Positions 8,863 to 17,982 of a stretch of DNA of 64,000 nucleotides are shown in pieces (the stretch's first letter is position 1; every line of letters starts with the position of its first letter). Source of the stretch: Rubripirellula lacrimiformis. Lineage in GTDB: Bacteria > Planctomycetota > Planctomycetia > Pirellulales > Pirellulaceae. Below the pieces are notes generated by a model that was given only the letters and a program-made list of their open reading frames with translations, had not been told where the DNA came from and ran no database searches. Where the stretch lies: the NCBI RefSeq assembly GCF_007741535.1, contig NZ_CP036525.1:6076001-6140000 (forward strand). Direction: 5' to 3'. Both the position numbers and the translations under genes were made by a program.

Positions 8863-10353
8863 TCACGGCGATTCGTTTCCCACCGGCGTCGGCGTCGCCA
8901 AGGGTTGATCCATGTCGTAGGGAAGGCGGTAAACCTTCTGGCCGCTGGAATCAGCAAAGTACAGATGGCTCTGGCTGATCTGCGTGGGATCGCCATCGGC
9001 CCAAAAAGTATAGAACGGGTCCTTGGCACCGATCGGGCGGCGAGCATAGTTGTGATTGCGCGGACTGTTGACGGTCAGTTGGCGAGTCAGGTTCCACGAT
9101 TCACCCTGGTCGCGGCTTTCCCACTTTGCCATCTCGCCGCCACCTTGGTAGGCCTGAGGACCAACCTGGCTGGGGATCACAATCGACCAAAGATCGTCAG
9201 ACAAATACAGACTGCCCATGTCATAATTGTGGTCGGTCAGGCAGATGACGTTAGTCTTCCATTGCTGGCCATCCCATCGTGTGATTCGAAAATGCCGCGG
9301 ATCATTGGGCGACCCAGGTTCGGCGGCGGGGCTGGTGACATACAGAAAGACGGGGTGCCCATCCCGATCGAAACCCATGTCCTTGGCATAGACGTTCAGC
9401 CCCTGCGTGGCATAGTCGACCACTCGCGCCGGCGAATCGACGGGGTACAGCGGAAGTTCTAGCGGTGTGCCATCGACGGTCGACCAATGGGCGCCCATGT
9501 CGTCGGTTTTGACATAGTAGATGTCGGTGCGACGATCGACGTTTCCGTTGGGGTGCCGATTGAAGAACGTACCGACCGTGCCGCCGTGGCTGGCACTAGT
9601 CTGGTAGTGGCCGGTGCGATTTTCGAGCGGTTGGCGGATGCTGGCTAGTTTCTTGTCATCGGTCCAAGTGCGACCATCCAGGCTGGTTTCAAAGTACAGT
9701 TCACGGACTCCGGTGTACTTGGTGAACAGGTGCAGGAATCCTTTGCCGGGAATGAAGTGCGGCTGCGGATACGTCATCTCTTCGGACGAAACCAGTTCAA
9801 AGGCTTCGATGCTGTGCGGCAGCGTACTGCGGTACTTGAATCCCGGCCTCGCCCTTCCGCGGCCCGACACAAACACCCAAATGTGTCCGTCGTCGTCTAT
9901 CGAAAGGCTGGGGTTGTCGTGCGGGTCGTCGACACCGTCCTTGTCGTGCACCACCACCGGCCGCGGCACCTGGTGGGTTGCATGGTCGTAATAGGAAATC
10001 ATGCAAAGCAAATGTCGGTCGTTGGCACCGGTGGTCCCGCCGTACACAAAGAACGTCTTGTCGACAGCAGCATCGTAGATTGCCAGCGGCACATGCTTGG
10101 CCGTGTAGGTCCCCAAGCCACCGGAATACTTGTCGCCAAATGGGAACACAGGCTTGCGCGAAACCTTGGCGTAAACCTGACCAGCATCCTGGCTGGGACC
10201 ATAGAACTGCCCCAGCGTGAACCAGATGCCACGGTAGCCGTCGACCGTGCGCGGCGAGGTAGAAGCCTGGTCCTCGTCAGCCTGGCCCCACACGCACGCG
10301 GGCGGCATCGCCGTGACGGCCAACAAGAAAACAGTGGCAACGGGCAATCGCAT
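8863..10353 (-). CDS. Secreted BNR-4 repeat protein (sialidase-like propeller)
   Basis: A protein of 496 residues. A signal peptide (MRLPVATVFLLAVTAMPPAC) precedes the mature part, which begins with DGYRGIWFTLGQ. The body matches the BNR-4 family: KYSGGLGTYTAKHVPLAIYD, FFVYGGT, DDPHDNPSLSIDDDGHIWVF, HLFTKYTGVRELYFETS and a final DPFYTFWADGDP. These proteins are predicted beta-propellers, frequent in planctomycetes and thought to act on or bind polysaccharides. No catalytic residues can be assigned. The frame is open upstream to 10479, but ATG 10353 gives the signal peptide. Confidence 0.85.
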   Translation of the reverse strand: MRLPVATVFLLAVTAMPPACVWGQADEDQASTSPRTVDGYRGIWFTLGQFYGPSQDAGQVYAKVSRKPVFPFGDKYSGGLGTYTAKHVPLAIYDAAVDKTFFVYGGTTGANDRHLLCMISYYDHATHQVPRPVVVHDKDGVDDPHDNPSLSIDDDGHIWVFVSGRGRARPGFKYRSTLPHSIEAFELVSSEEMTYPQPHFIPGKGFLHLFTKYTGVRELYFETSLDGRTWTDDKKLASIRQPLENRTGHYQTSASHGGTVGTFFNRHPNGNVDRRTDIYYVKTDDMGAHWSTVDGTPLELPLYPVDSPARVVDYATQGLNVYAKDMGFDRDGHPVFLYVTSPAAEPGSPNDPRHFRITRWDGQQWKTNVICLTDHNYDMGSLYLSDDLWSIVIPSQVGPQAYQGGGEMAKWESRDQGESWNLTRQLTVNSPRNHNYARRPIGAKDPFYTFWADGDPTQISQSHLYFADSSGQKVYRLPYDMDQPLATPTPVGNESP

Positions 10354-10517
10354 CGGTAGGCTCGCAGGGGCAGGCGGAAACGAGGGCAGATTCGGCAGGG
10401 CAATCGATTCTAGTCGATCGACCTGCCGGATGGTCTGCCCGTTGGCTTCAGCGCCCAAATCTGCCCCGCCTAAATTCAACTCGACTCGTTTGAATAGGCG
10501 TGCGGGTGCGCAGAGAT

Positions 10518-10572
10518 TCAGTTCGAGTTCGAGTTCGAGTTTGAGTTCGAGTTCGAGTTCGAGTTCGAGTTT
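10518..10572. repeat. (GAGTTC)n hexanucleotide tract
   Basis: About nine units of GAGTTC with two single-base variants (GAGTTT), in the short gap between the BNR-4 gene and the larC stop. The same unit occurs at 46783-46863 and 46960-46990. Confidence 0.95.
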
Positions 10573-10627
10573 AAGCAGTGCGCAGAGGCAGGAGTCATTG
10601 ATCCGACGGGGACTCCGTCGGGATCGA

Positions 10628-11824
10628 TCACTGGTTGGACCGGCTCCAGCTTTCGGTGGCGGCGTAGCGGATCGCGGCAGTGGTGGTTTGGTGATCGGTC
10701 GCCAATGATCGGGCGTCGTCGTCTTCGATCGTCAATCGCTGCCCGCCGCCTGGCAATTCGACGACCTTGCCGCGGACCGGTCCGTACTTCGTTTCGATCG
10801 TTTCGCTGCGGCGGATCAATTTGTGCCGATCGACTTGGTGGCGTCGGATGCCGATCGATGACGTGTGTTGAAAAATGATCTGTTCCAAAGTGCCGACACG
10901 CGATGGCGGCGCGATCACCGACAGCATCGTGGCGGCTCGCCCTTTCTTCATCGTGCAGGGAATCTGGAACACATCGAGTGCCCCGGCGGCGAACAAGCGG
11001 TCCGCACAATCGGCTAGTTGTTCCGGGGTGGAGTCGTCGATGTTCGATTCCAACACCACCGCTCGATCGACCTCGACGCCCGCAGGCCCGCTGGCAATGT
11101 CGGTGGTCTGCCCCAGCAACACACGCAGTACGTTCGCCTGGCCTTCCAGATCACGCGTGCCGGCCCCGTAGCCGATCGCGTCGATGGTCATCCCCGGGAC
11201 CGGTCCAAAAGACTGCGAAGTCGCCTTCAGGATCGCGGCTCCGGTTGGCGTGGTCAGTTCGGCTTCGATATCGCTGGGCGCGATCGGCACCCCCCGCAAG
11301 ATATCCGCCGTCGCGGGAGCCGGAATCGAGACCCGTCCATGGGCGATCGTGATGGTTCCAGTCCCCGTCGGAACGGGCGATGCGGCGACCGTTTCGATCC
11401 CCAACAAACCGAAGGCGACCGCCGTTCCGACAATATCGGCAATCGAATCGATCGCACCGACTTCATGAAAATGAACTTTTTCTAGAGTCGAGTTGTGCAC
11501 TTTGGCCTCGGCGACGGCAACTTCCTGGAAAATCTTCTTTGCCAGATCCTTCGCGGCGGTGTCCACCTCCGTGGCCCGGTCGATCATCTCGTGGATGTGG
11601 TGAAGGTGTCGGTGAGCGTGTTCGGGGGGATGATTGACGTGTGCCTGAATGGCCCGAAAACCGCACTTTTTAACGATTTCCGACGTCATTGACAGCTCTG
11701 GGAGCCCCATCGAGCGGACCGCCGACTCGATCGCCGACACATCGGCCCCTAGGTCCACCAGAGCCCCTAGAGTCATATCGCCACTGATACCGGAGAGACA
11801 ATCGAAGTAGGCGATGCGAGCCAT
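10628..11824 (-). CDS. larC: Nickel-pincer cofactor biosynthesis protein LarC
   Basis: A protein of 398 residues of the LarC (DUF111) family. LarC inserts nickel into the pyridinium bis-thiocarboxylate precursor to make the nickel-pincer nucleotide used by lactate racemase and related enzymes. Family motifs are DCLSGISGDMTLGALVDLG at the N terminus, a His-rich loop HPPEHAHRHLHHIHEM, HFHEVGAIDSIADIVG and ESNIDDSTPEQLADC. The gene is one uninterrupted frame, unlike the lactobacillus gene that needs a frameshift. ATG 11824 opens the family start (MARIAYFD). No larA, larB or larE is nearby. Confidence 0.92.
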   Translation of the reverse strand: MARIAYFDCLSGISGDMTLGALVDLGADVSAIESAVRSMGLPELSMTSEIVKKCGFRAIQAHVNHPPEHAHRHLHHIHEMIDRATEVDTAAKDLAKKIFQEVAVAEAKVHNSTLEKVHFHEVGAIDSIADIVGTAVAFGLLGIETVAASPVPTGTGTITIAHGRVSIPAPATADILRGVPIAPSDIEAELTTPTGAAILKATSQSFGPVPGMTIDAIGYGAGTRDLEGQANVLRVLLGQTTDIASGPAGVEVDRAVVLESNIDDSTPEQLADCADRLFAAGALDVFQIPCTMKKGRAATMLSVIAPPSRVGTLEQIIFQHTSSIGIRRHQVDRHKLIRRSETIETKYGPVRGKVVELPGGGQRLTIEDDDARSLATDHQTTTAAIRYAATESWSRSNQ

Positions 11825-11888
11825 TTTGGGACTTTCAGAAGACTTGAGGGTCGAAACAGTAGGAACTTGGACGATGACAGACTTGCCG

Positions 11889-11916
11889 TTGAAGGATTTC
11901 GTGGTCCTGGTATACT
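11889..11916 (+). promoter_or_regulatory. Putative sigma-70 promoter of rpmJ
   Basis: TTGAAG at 11889-11894 and TATACT at 11911-11916 are spaced by 16 bp. The start codon of rpmJ follows 75 bp after the -10 box. It lies in the divergent gap between larC and rpmJ. Confidence 0.5.
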
Positions 11917-11991
11917 CCCGCCCTGCCCACGCGGCCAACCCGACCAAACCTAAGCTAAAACGTAAACCATAAGTCCCGGAAGTTCGATCCG

Positions 11992-12144
11992 ATGAAAGTT
12001 GTCAGCAGCATTGGCGCACTGAAGTATCGCCACCCCGATTGCCAGGTCGTCAAACGCCGCGGTCGCATCTACGTGATCTGCAAAAGCAATCCAAAATTCA
12101 AGGTCCGCCAAGGTGGCGCGAAGGTCAAAAAGGCCCGCCGCTAG
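11992..12144 (+). CDS. rpmJ: Ribosomal protein bL36, zinc-free form
   Basis: A 50-residue protein, [10 protein letters not shown] at the start, then [20 protein letters not shown]. This is bL36, the smallest 50S protein. Positions that hold the zinc ligands in the C+ form (two Cys near 11-14 and the Cys/His pair near 27-33) are not all Cys/His here, and the sequence resembles the C- paralogue YkgO of E. coli. The gene stands alone, away from the ribosomal-protein operon, with its own likely promoter and terminator. The C-terminal [10 protein letters not shown] is slightly longer than usual. Confidence 0.95.
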   Translation: MKVVSSIGALKYRHPDCQVVKRRGRIYVICKSNPKFKVRQGGAKVKKARR

Positions 12145-12175
12145 GTTGGATTTTGCGATTCACACCTGAAACACG

Positions 12176-12206
12176 CGACCGGTGATTTTTTCATCGGTCG
12201 TTTTTT
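12176..12206 (+). terminator. Rho-independent terminator after rpmJ
   Basis: Stem CGACCGGTGA pairs with TCATCGGTCG (one G-T pair) around a short T-rich loop, followed by TTTTTT. It lies 32 bp after the rpmJ stop, so rpmJ is probably a single-gene transcript. Confidence 0.8.
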
Positions 12207-12232
12207 CATGCGCCCACTGGTACCCCCCCGCC

Positions 12233-12736
12233 ATGTCGATCCCAACCCGCCTCGTCCCCCATACCGGCTCCTTTCACGGCGTTCGTCGCGGATCCGCTTC
12301 GGCCCTCCACGCCCTGTGCTTGGTCATCGCTATGTTGGTCCTGGTCGGCTGTGGCGGGCCCGCAGCGACATTACCGGAATCGACCGATGCGGCGACCGAC
12401 GATTCACTGGCCAAGTCCGGTCAAGTTGCCAGCGGCCTCGTCACGATCGAAGTCGCTATCGATGGCGACACCCAAACCTTTACCGTCGATCAGGTGGCCG
12501 AGGGGACCAGCCTGGAAAACGTAATGCGCTCCGTCGACGGCTTGGACGTCGATATCTCTGGCAGCGGAACGACCGCATTCGTCAACAGCATCGCGGGCAA
12601 GGCGACGTCGGCCAGCGAGGGCTGGACATTCACGATCGACGGCGAGTTCGCCAATGCAGGCGTCGGCAGCACGGAACTAACGCCACCGACCTCCGTGGCC
12701 TGGAAGTTCACCGACAGCAGCGCACTGGCACAGTAG
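12233..12736 (+). CDS. DUF4430-type lipoprotein
   Basis: A protein of 167 residues. The N-terminal stretch ALCLVIAMLVLVGCGG ends in a lipobox (LVGC), so it should be a lipoprotein. The folded part matches the DUF4430 / transcobalamin C-terminal-like domain: VTIEVAIDGDTQTFTVDQ, then SASEGWTFTIDGEFANAGV and VAWKFT. Homologues bind small ligands or act as adhesive domains, and the role here is unknown. ATG 12233 was chosen because the terminator of rpmJ occupies the region just upstream. Confidence 0.75.
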   Translation: MSIPTRLVPHTGSFHGVRRGSASALHALCLVIAMLVLVGCGGPAATLPESTDAATDDSLAKSGQVASGLVTIEVAIDGDTQTFTVDQVAEGTSLENVMRSVDGLDVDISGSGTTAFVNSIAGKATSASEGWTFTIDGEFANAGVGSTELTPPTSVAWKFTDSSALAQ

Positions 12737-13206
12737 CAACCGTAGCGTCACGGCATTCGGTCGCCGGCTTTCACGGCCCGCCGCATCGACTCGTGCCCGC
12801 ATCAATCCATCCGACGTCAATCGGGACGTAAGTTCTGCTGGCATCCCCGGTGGCTTCGCCACGCTGGACGGCTCCGGAAGTCACGACTTTGATCATGACA
12901 AGATGCGTCACTTTTCCGAACGTCCTGTTCCCGAATCCGGGGTACTGACTCGCGCGACGGACCGCAGAGGAAACCCTGCGGCAGGAAAAGGACACCCAAT
13001 TTGGTGACCGTGACTTCCGCTGCACACACGTACTTGGAATTGAACCGGCGCGTGAATTGGCCGCGTGGGTCCAGTACAATCGTGATGCGAAATGGCTGCC
13101 ATGGCCGCGCGGGTGCTGCGCAGGACGTCTGAATGAGACACCGTTCTTCAGCTTGGACGGGAAGACCTGACGCATGCATCTCGTCTGATTCAGGACCTCG
13201 ATTTTG
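12737..13206. other. Gene-free stretch before the SHD1 gene
   Basis: About 470 bp. A 197-residue open frame on the minus strand runs through it and into the SHD1 gene, but it has no family features or plausible start. No RNA gene or strong hairpin was recognised. The promoter of the SHD1 gene probably lies here. Confidence 0.4.
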
Positions 13207-15663
13207 ATGCCCGCAATGATGCCTGTCCCATCACCGAACCCGTCCCGCCGCTGCGTGCTTTCGATTATCGCTGCGTTGTTGCTAAGCATCCTGATCGTGC
13301 CGGACGCCATCGCGCAACGAAAGGTGATTGATCCGGTGCGTCCCGGTGACAAGGTCGAATACAAGTACTTCAGCGATTGGAACCCGGCCGAGGTGGTGGA
13401 CTATGCCAATGGCGTTGCCCTCCTGAAATACGAATGGGGCAGCACCGAAACCACTCGCAAATATCCGCTCAAAGACATTCGGTTCCCCAATGACGAAGGG
13501 TCGTGGATGGTCTGGAGTGATGCGAGTGGGAAGTTCCGCATCGAAGCCCGCTTGATCGGTCGTGACGAAACCCACGTGACTCTCCGCAAGGCCGATGGTA
13601 CCGACGCGCACGTTCCGATCGATCAACTTAGCCAATCGCTGCAAAACCAGTTGGCGAAGATCGCCGGCGCGGTCAAGAAAATGCACGAGGAATCGTTGGT
13701 CCGCGTTGACGATCAGATCGAAGTCAAAATCTATTCGACGTGGTACCCCGGTACCGTGCTAGAGATCATGCCCGGCGGTGCTTTGGTTGCATATCAATCC
13801 GGAAGCAAGACGATCGAGAAAGAGTTCCAGTACGACGACATGCGGTACCCCAACGGCGAAGGGCCGTGGCGTGAATGGGTCGATTCGACCGGTGAAAACA
13901 AAGTCACCGCAAGGTACATCATGCATGATGAACAAAGCGTTGGATTGCTTCGCGAAGGCGGCAAACGAATCCGTATCCCCAGAGACAAACTCTCTCGCAA
14001 ACTGCAGTCCGAACTGAACAAGGCGACCATCTTCACGCGGCGCCCCGACGAAGTCGATTTTGCCTTGGCGACGTCAGAGTTCAGTGCCAGTTCCGGATGG
14101 ATGAGCTTCGGAACCACGCTGCCGGATTTCCAAATCGATCAGCTGGAAATGGGACCGGGCGAACCGTCGCCGAAATTCGACGACGGCGGATTCGAGTTCT
14201 TTGTGGGTGGGGTAGGCCAAGTCAAGATGTTGGAAACGATCGGCACGGATCGTCAATTGATCGCGATCGGAGTCGACGCACCAAAATCGAAAACGAACGT
14301 GCAGCCGACAACGCTGTACTGGGCCAGCCTGACGGATCGAAAGGCGTACCGCGGACCGAACTTTTTGTCCGACGAGATCCTGTTGGCGTACTCCGCCCGG
14401 CAAGGCCGACTGTTAACCGCCGAAGTCCGCGGGACTTGGTCGACGCCAGTGCGATTTTGTTCCTATCGTCTAAAACCCGGCGGCAAAACAGCAGTCCCCG
14501 AACTGAAGTGGTCGGTTCCAGAATCCAGGTTCGCATCATCATCCAACGATACCCAGGTCAAGTTCCTGGACGACGACCGAGTGCTGATCGGCTACGGCGG
14601 CAACGTCGGGCTGTGGAACCTAGCCAGCCAAAACATGGAATACGTGGTGCCGTCTAGCGGCAATGCAATCGGTCTTAGCCCTGACAAAAAATACTTTTGC
14701 ACAGACCAGTTCTCGCACTGCGTGTTCGTAGAGACGAGCAGCGGGAAACCGATCGCCAATTTAAAACACAGCTCAATGGCGTACTTTTCCGAGGACGGAC
14801 GCTATCTGGTAGCCGATGCCAGAGGGGGATGGGGATCGAATGTCTACGACTCGGCTGAGCCGGGATCGATTGTCTATCTACCCGATGCCGCCCGACGAAG
14901 CGATTCAAGCGACACAAATTTTTCGCTGGTCACCGACGGTTGGCTCAGCGACGGACGATCGGTTTGGAGCATGGCTCGCGGCATCTTGGCCTGGACTTAC
15001 ACCAGTTCATCCAGCGGAATGAAAATCGTTAGCCAAACGGCATTCGGCGACAAACTGCTGGCGGTCGGCACCCGCGGTTCAGATTCGCAGATGTCGGTGC
15101 TGGTGGGAGTCGCAACGATTCCACAAGCGGCCGCGATCGCCGCCAACGACGCGGTCGACGACCAGAAACTGTACGTGCTGAAACGCGGAGTCCGAATTAG
15201 CATCGATCCGGCGGTGACCGATGCACGCATGTTGGACGGGATCCGCCGCGCCGCAGCGAATTGGGATTGGGTGATCGATCCCGCCAGCGATCTGGTGGTC
15301 ACCGCCAGTGCCGGGCCGGGCCAGCACGAGACGAGAACCTACGAGCGATCGCGATTCGGGTTCGGCAGCAATCGAAACGATGATTTCCGAGAAACGATCT
15401 CGGTCACGCCATGGGTTCAATCGCTCAGCATTTCTCAAAATGGAAAAAGACTGTGGTCGACCGGACAAGGCGGCATGCCCGGGATGGTGATGTTGAGAGA
15501 AGGCGATTCCTTGCAGGCTCAAGTGGCCGATTCAGCCAAGCCATCCTATTCGCTCTTCAGCACCTTCGAGTTCCCCGAGCGAGTCATCGCGCCAAAGTAT
15601 GCCAACGGCCTAGGCACCAGTCTGATCACCCCCAACGGCCTCGAAGACCATCCCGTCGACTGA
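13207..15663 (+). CDS. Large secreted protein with two SHD1 domains
   Basis: A protein of 818 residues with a signal peptide (LSIIAALLLSILIVPDAIAQ). Two copies of a module follow. Each has a Tudor-like strand-rich part (GDKVEYKYFSDWNPAEVVDY; DDQIEVKIYSTWYPGTVLEI) and an SHD1 domain (SGKFRIEARLIGRDETHVTL; GENKVTARYIMHDEQSVGLL), at roughly residues 35-155 and 160-280. The rest is beta-rich with WD40-like pieces (GYGGNVGLWNLASQNMEY; IGLSPDKKYF). SHD1 domains bind NPF peptides in yeast Sla1; in planctomycetes they are common in secreted proteins of unknown role. There is no operon partner: a repeat array follows. Confidence 0.75.
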   Translation: MPAMMPVPSPNPSRRCVLSIIAALLLSILIVPDAIAQRKVIDPVRPGDKVEYKYFSDWNPAEVVDYANGVALLKYEWGSTETTRKYPLKDIRFPNDEGSWMVWSDASGKFRIEARLIGRDETHVTLRKADGTDAHVPIDQLSQSLQNQLAKIAGAVKKMHEESLVRVDDQIEVKIYSTWYPGTVLEIMPGGALVAYQSGSKTIEKEFQYDDMRYPNGEGPWREWVDSTGENKVTARYIMHDEQSVGLLREGGKRIRIPRDKLSRKLQSELNKATIFTRRPDEVDFALATSEFSASSGWMSFGTTLPDFQIDQLEMGPGEPSPKFDDGGFEFFVGGVGQVKMLETIGTDRQLIAIGVDAPKSKTNVQPTTLYWASLTDRKAYRGPNFLSDEILLAYSARQGRLLTAEVRGTWSTPVRFCSYRLKPGGKTAVPELKWSVPESRFASSSNDTQVKFLDDDRVLIGYGGNVGLWNLASQNMEYVVPSSGNAIGLSPDKKYFCTDQFSHCVFVETSSGKPIANLKHSSMAYFSEDGRYLVADARGGWGSNVYDSAEPGSIVYLPDAARRSDSSDTNFSLVTDGWLSDGRSVWSMARGILAWTYTSSSSGMKIVSQTAFGDKLLAVGTRGSDSQMSVLVGVATIPQAAAIAANDAVDDQKLYVLKRGVRISIDPAVTDARMLDGIRRAAANWDWVIDPASDLVVTASAGPGQHETRTYERSRFGFGSNRNDDFRETISVTPWVQSLSISQNGKRLWSTGQGGMPGMVMLREGDSLQAQVADSAKPSYSLFSTFEFPERVIAPKYANGLGTSLITPNGLEDHPVD

Positions 15664-15740
15664 AGCACTTCGGTGCGCCGGCAGCTGCCAGCCGCGATGC
15701 AAAACGCTGTGAAGCGTTTCGTAGCGGAAGCGTGCACGTT

Positions 15741-17743
15741 CGTTTAACCGCGTGGGCATCGCCCCGTGCGCCCCGCCCACAAACGCGCGGCCCGGTGGGC
15801 ACGCAACCGCCCATTTTCGTTTAACCGCGTGGGCATCGCCCCGTGCGCACCGTCCACAAACGCGCGGCCCGGTGGGCACGCGGTTAAACGAGCCAAACCG
15901 GATGACGCAACCGTCCATTTTCGTTTAACCGCGTGGGCATCGCCCCGTGCGCCCCGTCAGCAAACGCGCGGCCCGGTGGGCACGCGGTTAAACGAACCAC
16001 ACCGGATGACCCAACCGCCCATTTTCGTTTAGCCGCGTGGGCATCGCCCCGCGCGCACCGACCGCAAACGCGCGGCCCGGTGGGCACGCGGTTAAACGAA
16101 CCAAACCGGATCACGCAACCGCCCATTTTCGTTTAGCCGCGTGGGCATCGCCCCGTGCGCCCCCGTCCACAAACGCGCGGCCCGGTGGGCACGCGGTTAA
16201 ACGAGCCAAACCGGATGACGCAACCGCCCATTCTCGTTTAACCGCGTGGGCATCGCCCCGTGCGCCCCGTCAGCAAACGCGCGGCCCGGTGGGCACGCGG
16301 TTAAACGAACCAAACCGAATGACCCAACCGCCCATTTTCGTTTAACCGCGTGGGCATCGCCCCGTGCGCACCGTCCACAAACGCGCGGCCCGGTGGGCAC
16401 GCAACCGCCCATTCTCGTTTAGCCGCGTGGGCATCGCCCCGCGCGCCCTGTCAGCAAACGCGCGGCCCGGTGGGCACGCGGTTAAACGAACCAAACCGGA
16501 TGACGCAACCGCCCATTCTCGTTTAACCGCGTGGGCATCGCCCCGTGCGTCCCCGTCCGCAAACGCGCGGCCCGGTGGGCACGCGGTTAAACGAGCCACA
16601 CCGGATGACGCAACCGTCCATTCTCGTTTAACCGCGTGGGCATCGCCCCGTGCGCCCCGTCCGCAAACGCGCGGCCCGGTGGGCACGCGGTTAAACGAGC
16701 CACATCGAATGACCCAACCGCCCATTCTCGTTTAGCCGCGTGGGCATCGCCCCGTGCGCCCCGTCCGCAAACGCGCGGCCCGGCGGGCACGCGGTTAAAC
16801 GAACCAAACCGGATGACCCAACCGCCCATTTTCGTTTAACCGCGTGGGCATCGCCCCGTGCGTCCCCGTCAGCAAACGCGCGGCCCGGTGGGCACGCGGT
16901 TAAACGAACCAAACCGGATGACGCAACCGCCCATTCTCGTTTAACCGCGTGGGCATCGCCCCGTGCGTCCCCGTCAGCAAACGCGCGGCCCGGTGGGCAC
17001 ACGGCTAAACGAACCACACCGGATGACCCAAGCGTGCATTTTCGTTTAGCCGCGTGGGCATCGCCCCGTGCGTACCGTCAGCAAACGCGCGGCCCGGTGG
17101 GCACGCGGCTAAACTAGCAACACCGGATGACCCAAGCGTCCATTTTCGTTTAACCGCGTGGGCATCGCCCCGTGCGTCCCTGTCCACAAACGCGCGGCCC
17201 GGTGGGCACGCGGTTAAACGAACCAAACCGGATGCCTCAAGCGTCCACTTTCGTTTAACCGCGTGGGCATCGCCCCGTGCGTCCCTGTCCACAAACGCGC
17301 GGCCCGGTGGGCACGCGGTTAAACGAACCAAACCGGATGCCTCAAGCGTCCACTTTCGTTTAACCGCGTGGGCATCGCCCCGTGCGCCCCCGTCCGCAAA
17401 CGCGCGGCCCGGTGGGCACGCGGTTAAACGAACCAAACCGGATGACGCAACCGCCCATTTTCGTTTAGCCGCGTGGGCATCGCCCCGTGCGCACCGTCCG
17501 GAAACGCGCGGCCCGGTGGGCACGCGGTTAAACGAACCAAACCGGATGACGCAAGCGTGCATGTTCGTTTAACCGCGTGGGCATCGCCCCGTGCGTCCCG
17601 TCAGCAAACGCGCGGCCCGGTGAGGCACACGGCTAAACGAACCACACCGGATGACCCAAGCGTGCATTTTCGTTTAGCCGCGTGGGCATCGCCCCGTGCG
17701 CACCGACCGCAAACGCGCGGCCCGGTGGGCACGCGGTTAAACG
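15741..17743. repeat. Tandem array of 20 hairpin-forming repeat units
   Basis: Twenty units, each starting at CGTTTA(A/G)CCGCGTG, begin at 15741, 15818, 15922, 16026, 16130, 16235, 16339, 16416, 16520, 16625, 16729, 16833, 16938, 17043, 17147, 17252, 17357, 17462, 17566 and 17671. The period is 104-105 bp except for two 77-bp units. Each full unit has an arm CGTTTAACCGCGTG and the inverted arm CACGCGGTTAAACG about 46 bp later, so each can fold into a long hairpin. Variation is concentrated in about 12 bp between the arms. Unit lengths shift the reading frame, so the many open frames through it are not a gene. Confidence 0.97.
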
Positions 17744-17821
17744 ACAGGCCGGGGGCGAGCAGTGGAGCGACGCTGATCCGGAAATCACGCGTTGCGGGAC
17801 GCTGCGACTTTTAGATAGCCC

Positions 17822-17850
17822 TAGTGGCGTCGGATTCGGGTGTGTAGAAT
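17822..17850 (+). promoter_or_regulatory. Possible promoter of tRNA-Ser
   Basis: TAGAAT at 17845-17850 sits 12 bp before the tRNA 5' end. A weak -35 box (TAGTGG, 17822-17827) is 17 bp upstream. The -10 position fits a tRNA leader of a few bases. Confidence 0.4.
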
Positions 17851-17861
17851 CCTACGGCAAT

Positions 17862-17950
17862 GGACGGTTGGCCGAGTCTGGTTGAAGGCACCGGTCTTGA
17901 AAACCGGCGTGGGGGAAACTCTACCGGGGGTTCGAATCCCTCACCGTCCG
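17862..17950 (+). tRNA. tRNA-Ser (anticodon UGA)
   Basis: An 89-nt tRNA. The acceptor stem pairs GGACGGT with ACCGTCC and the discriminator is G. The anticodon stem CCGGT/ACCGG holds the loop CTTGAAA with anticodon TGA. A long variable arm marks it as a class II (serine) tRNA, and the T-arm contains GGTTCGAATCC. The 3' CCA is not encoded. It reads UCA and other UCN codons. Confidence 0.95.
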
Positions 17951-17982
17951 CTTCGCCCGACTGATGGAAACTCGAATCAAGG

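Noticed and set aside
12771-13364. 197-residue open frame on the minus strand
   Set aside because: It overlaps the SHD1 gene start, has no recognisable domain and no signal peptide.
15741-17743. Open reading frames of up to about 190 residues on both strands through the repeat array
   Set aside because: Unit lengths of 104, 105 and 77 bp shift the frame, all frames are equally open because the DNA is GC-rich, and no start or ribosome site recurs.
15741-17743. CRISPR array
   Set aside because: The 104-bp units have no unique spacers of 30-40 bp, only about 12 variable bases, and no cas genes are present.
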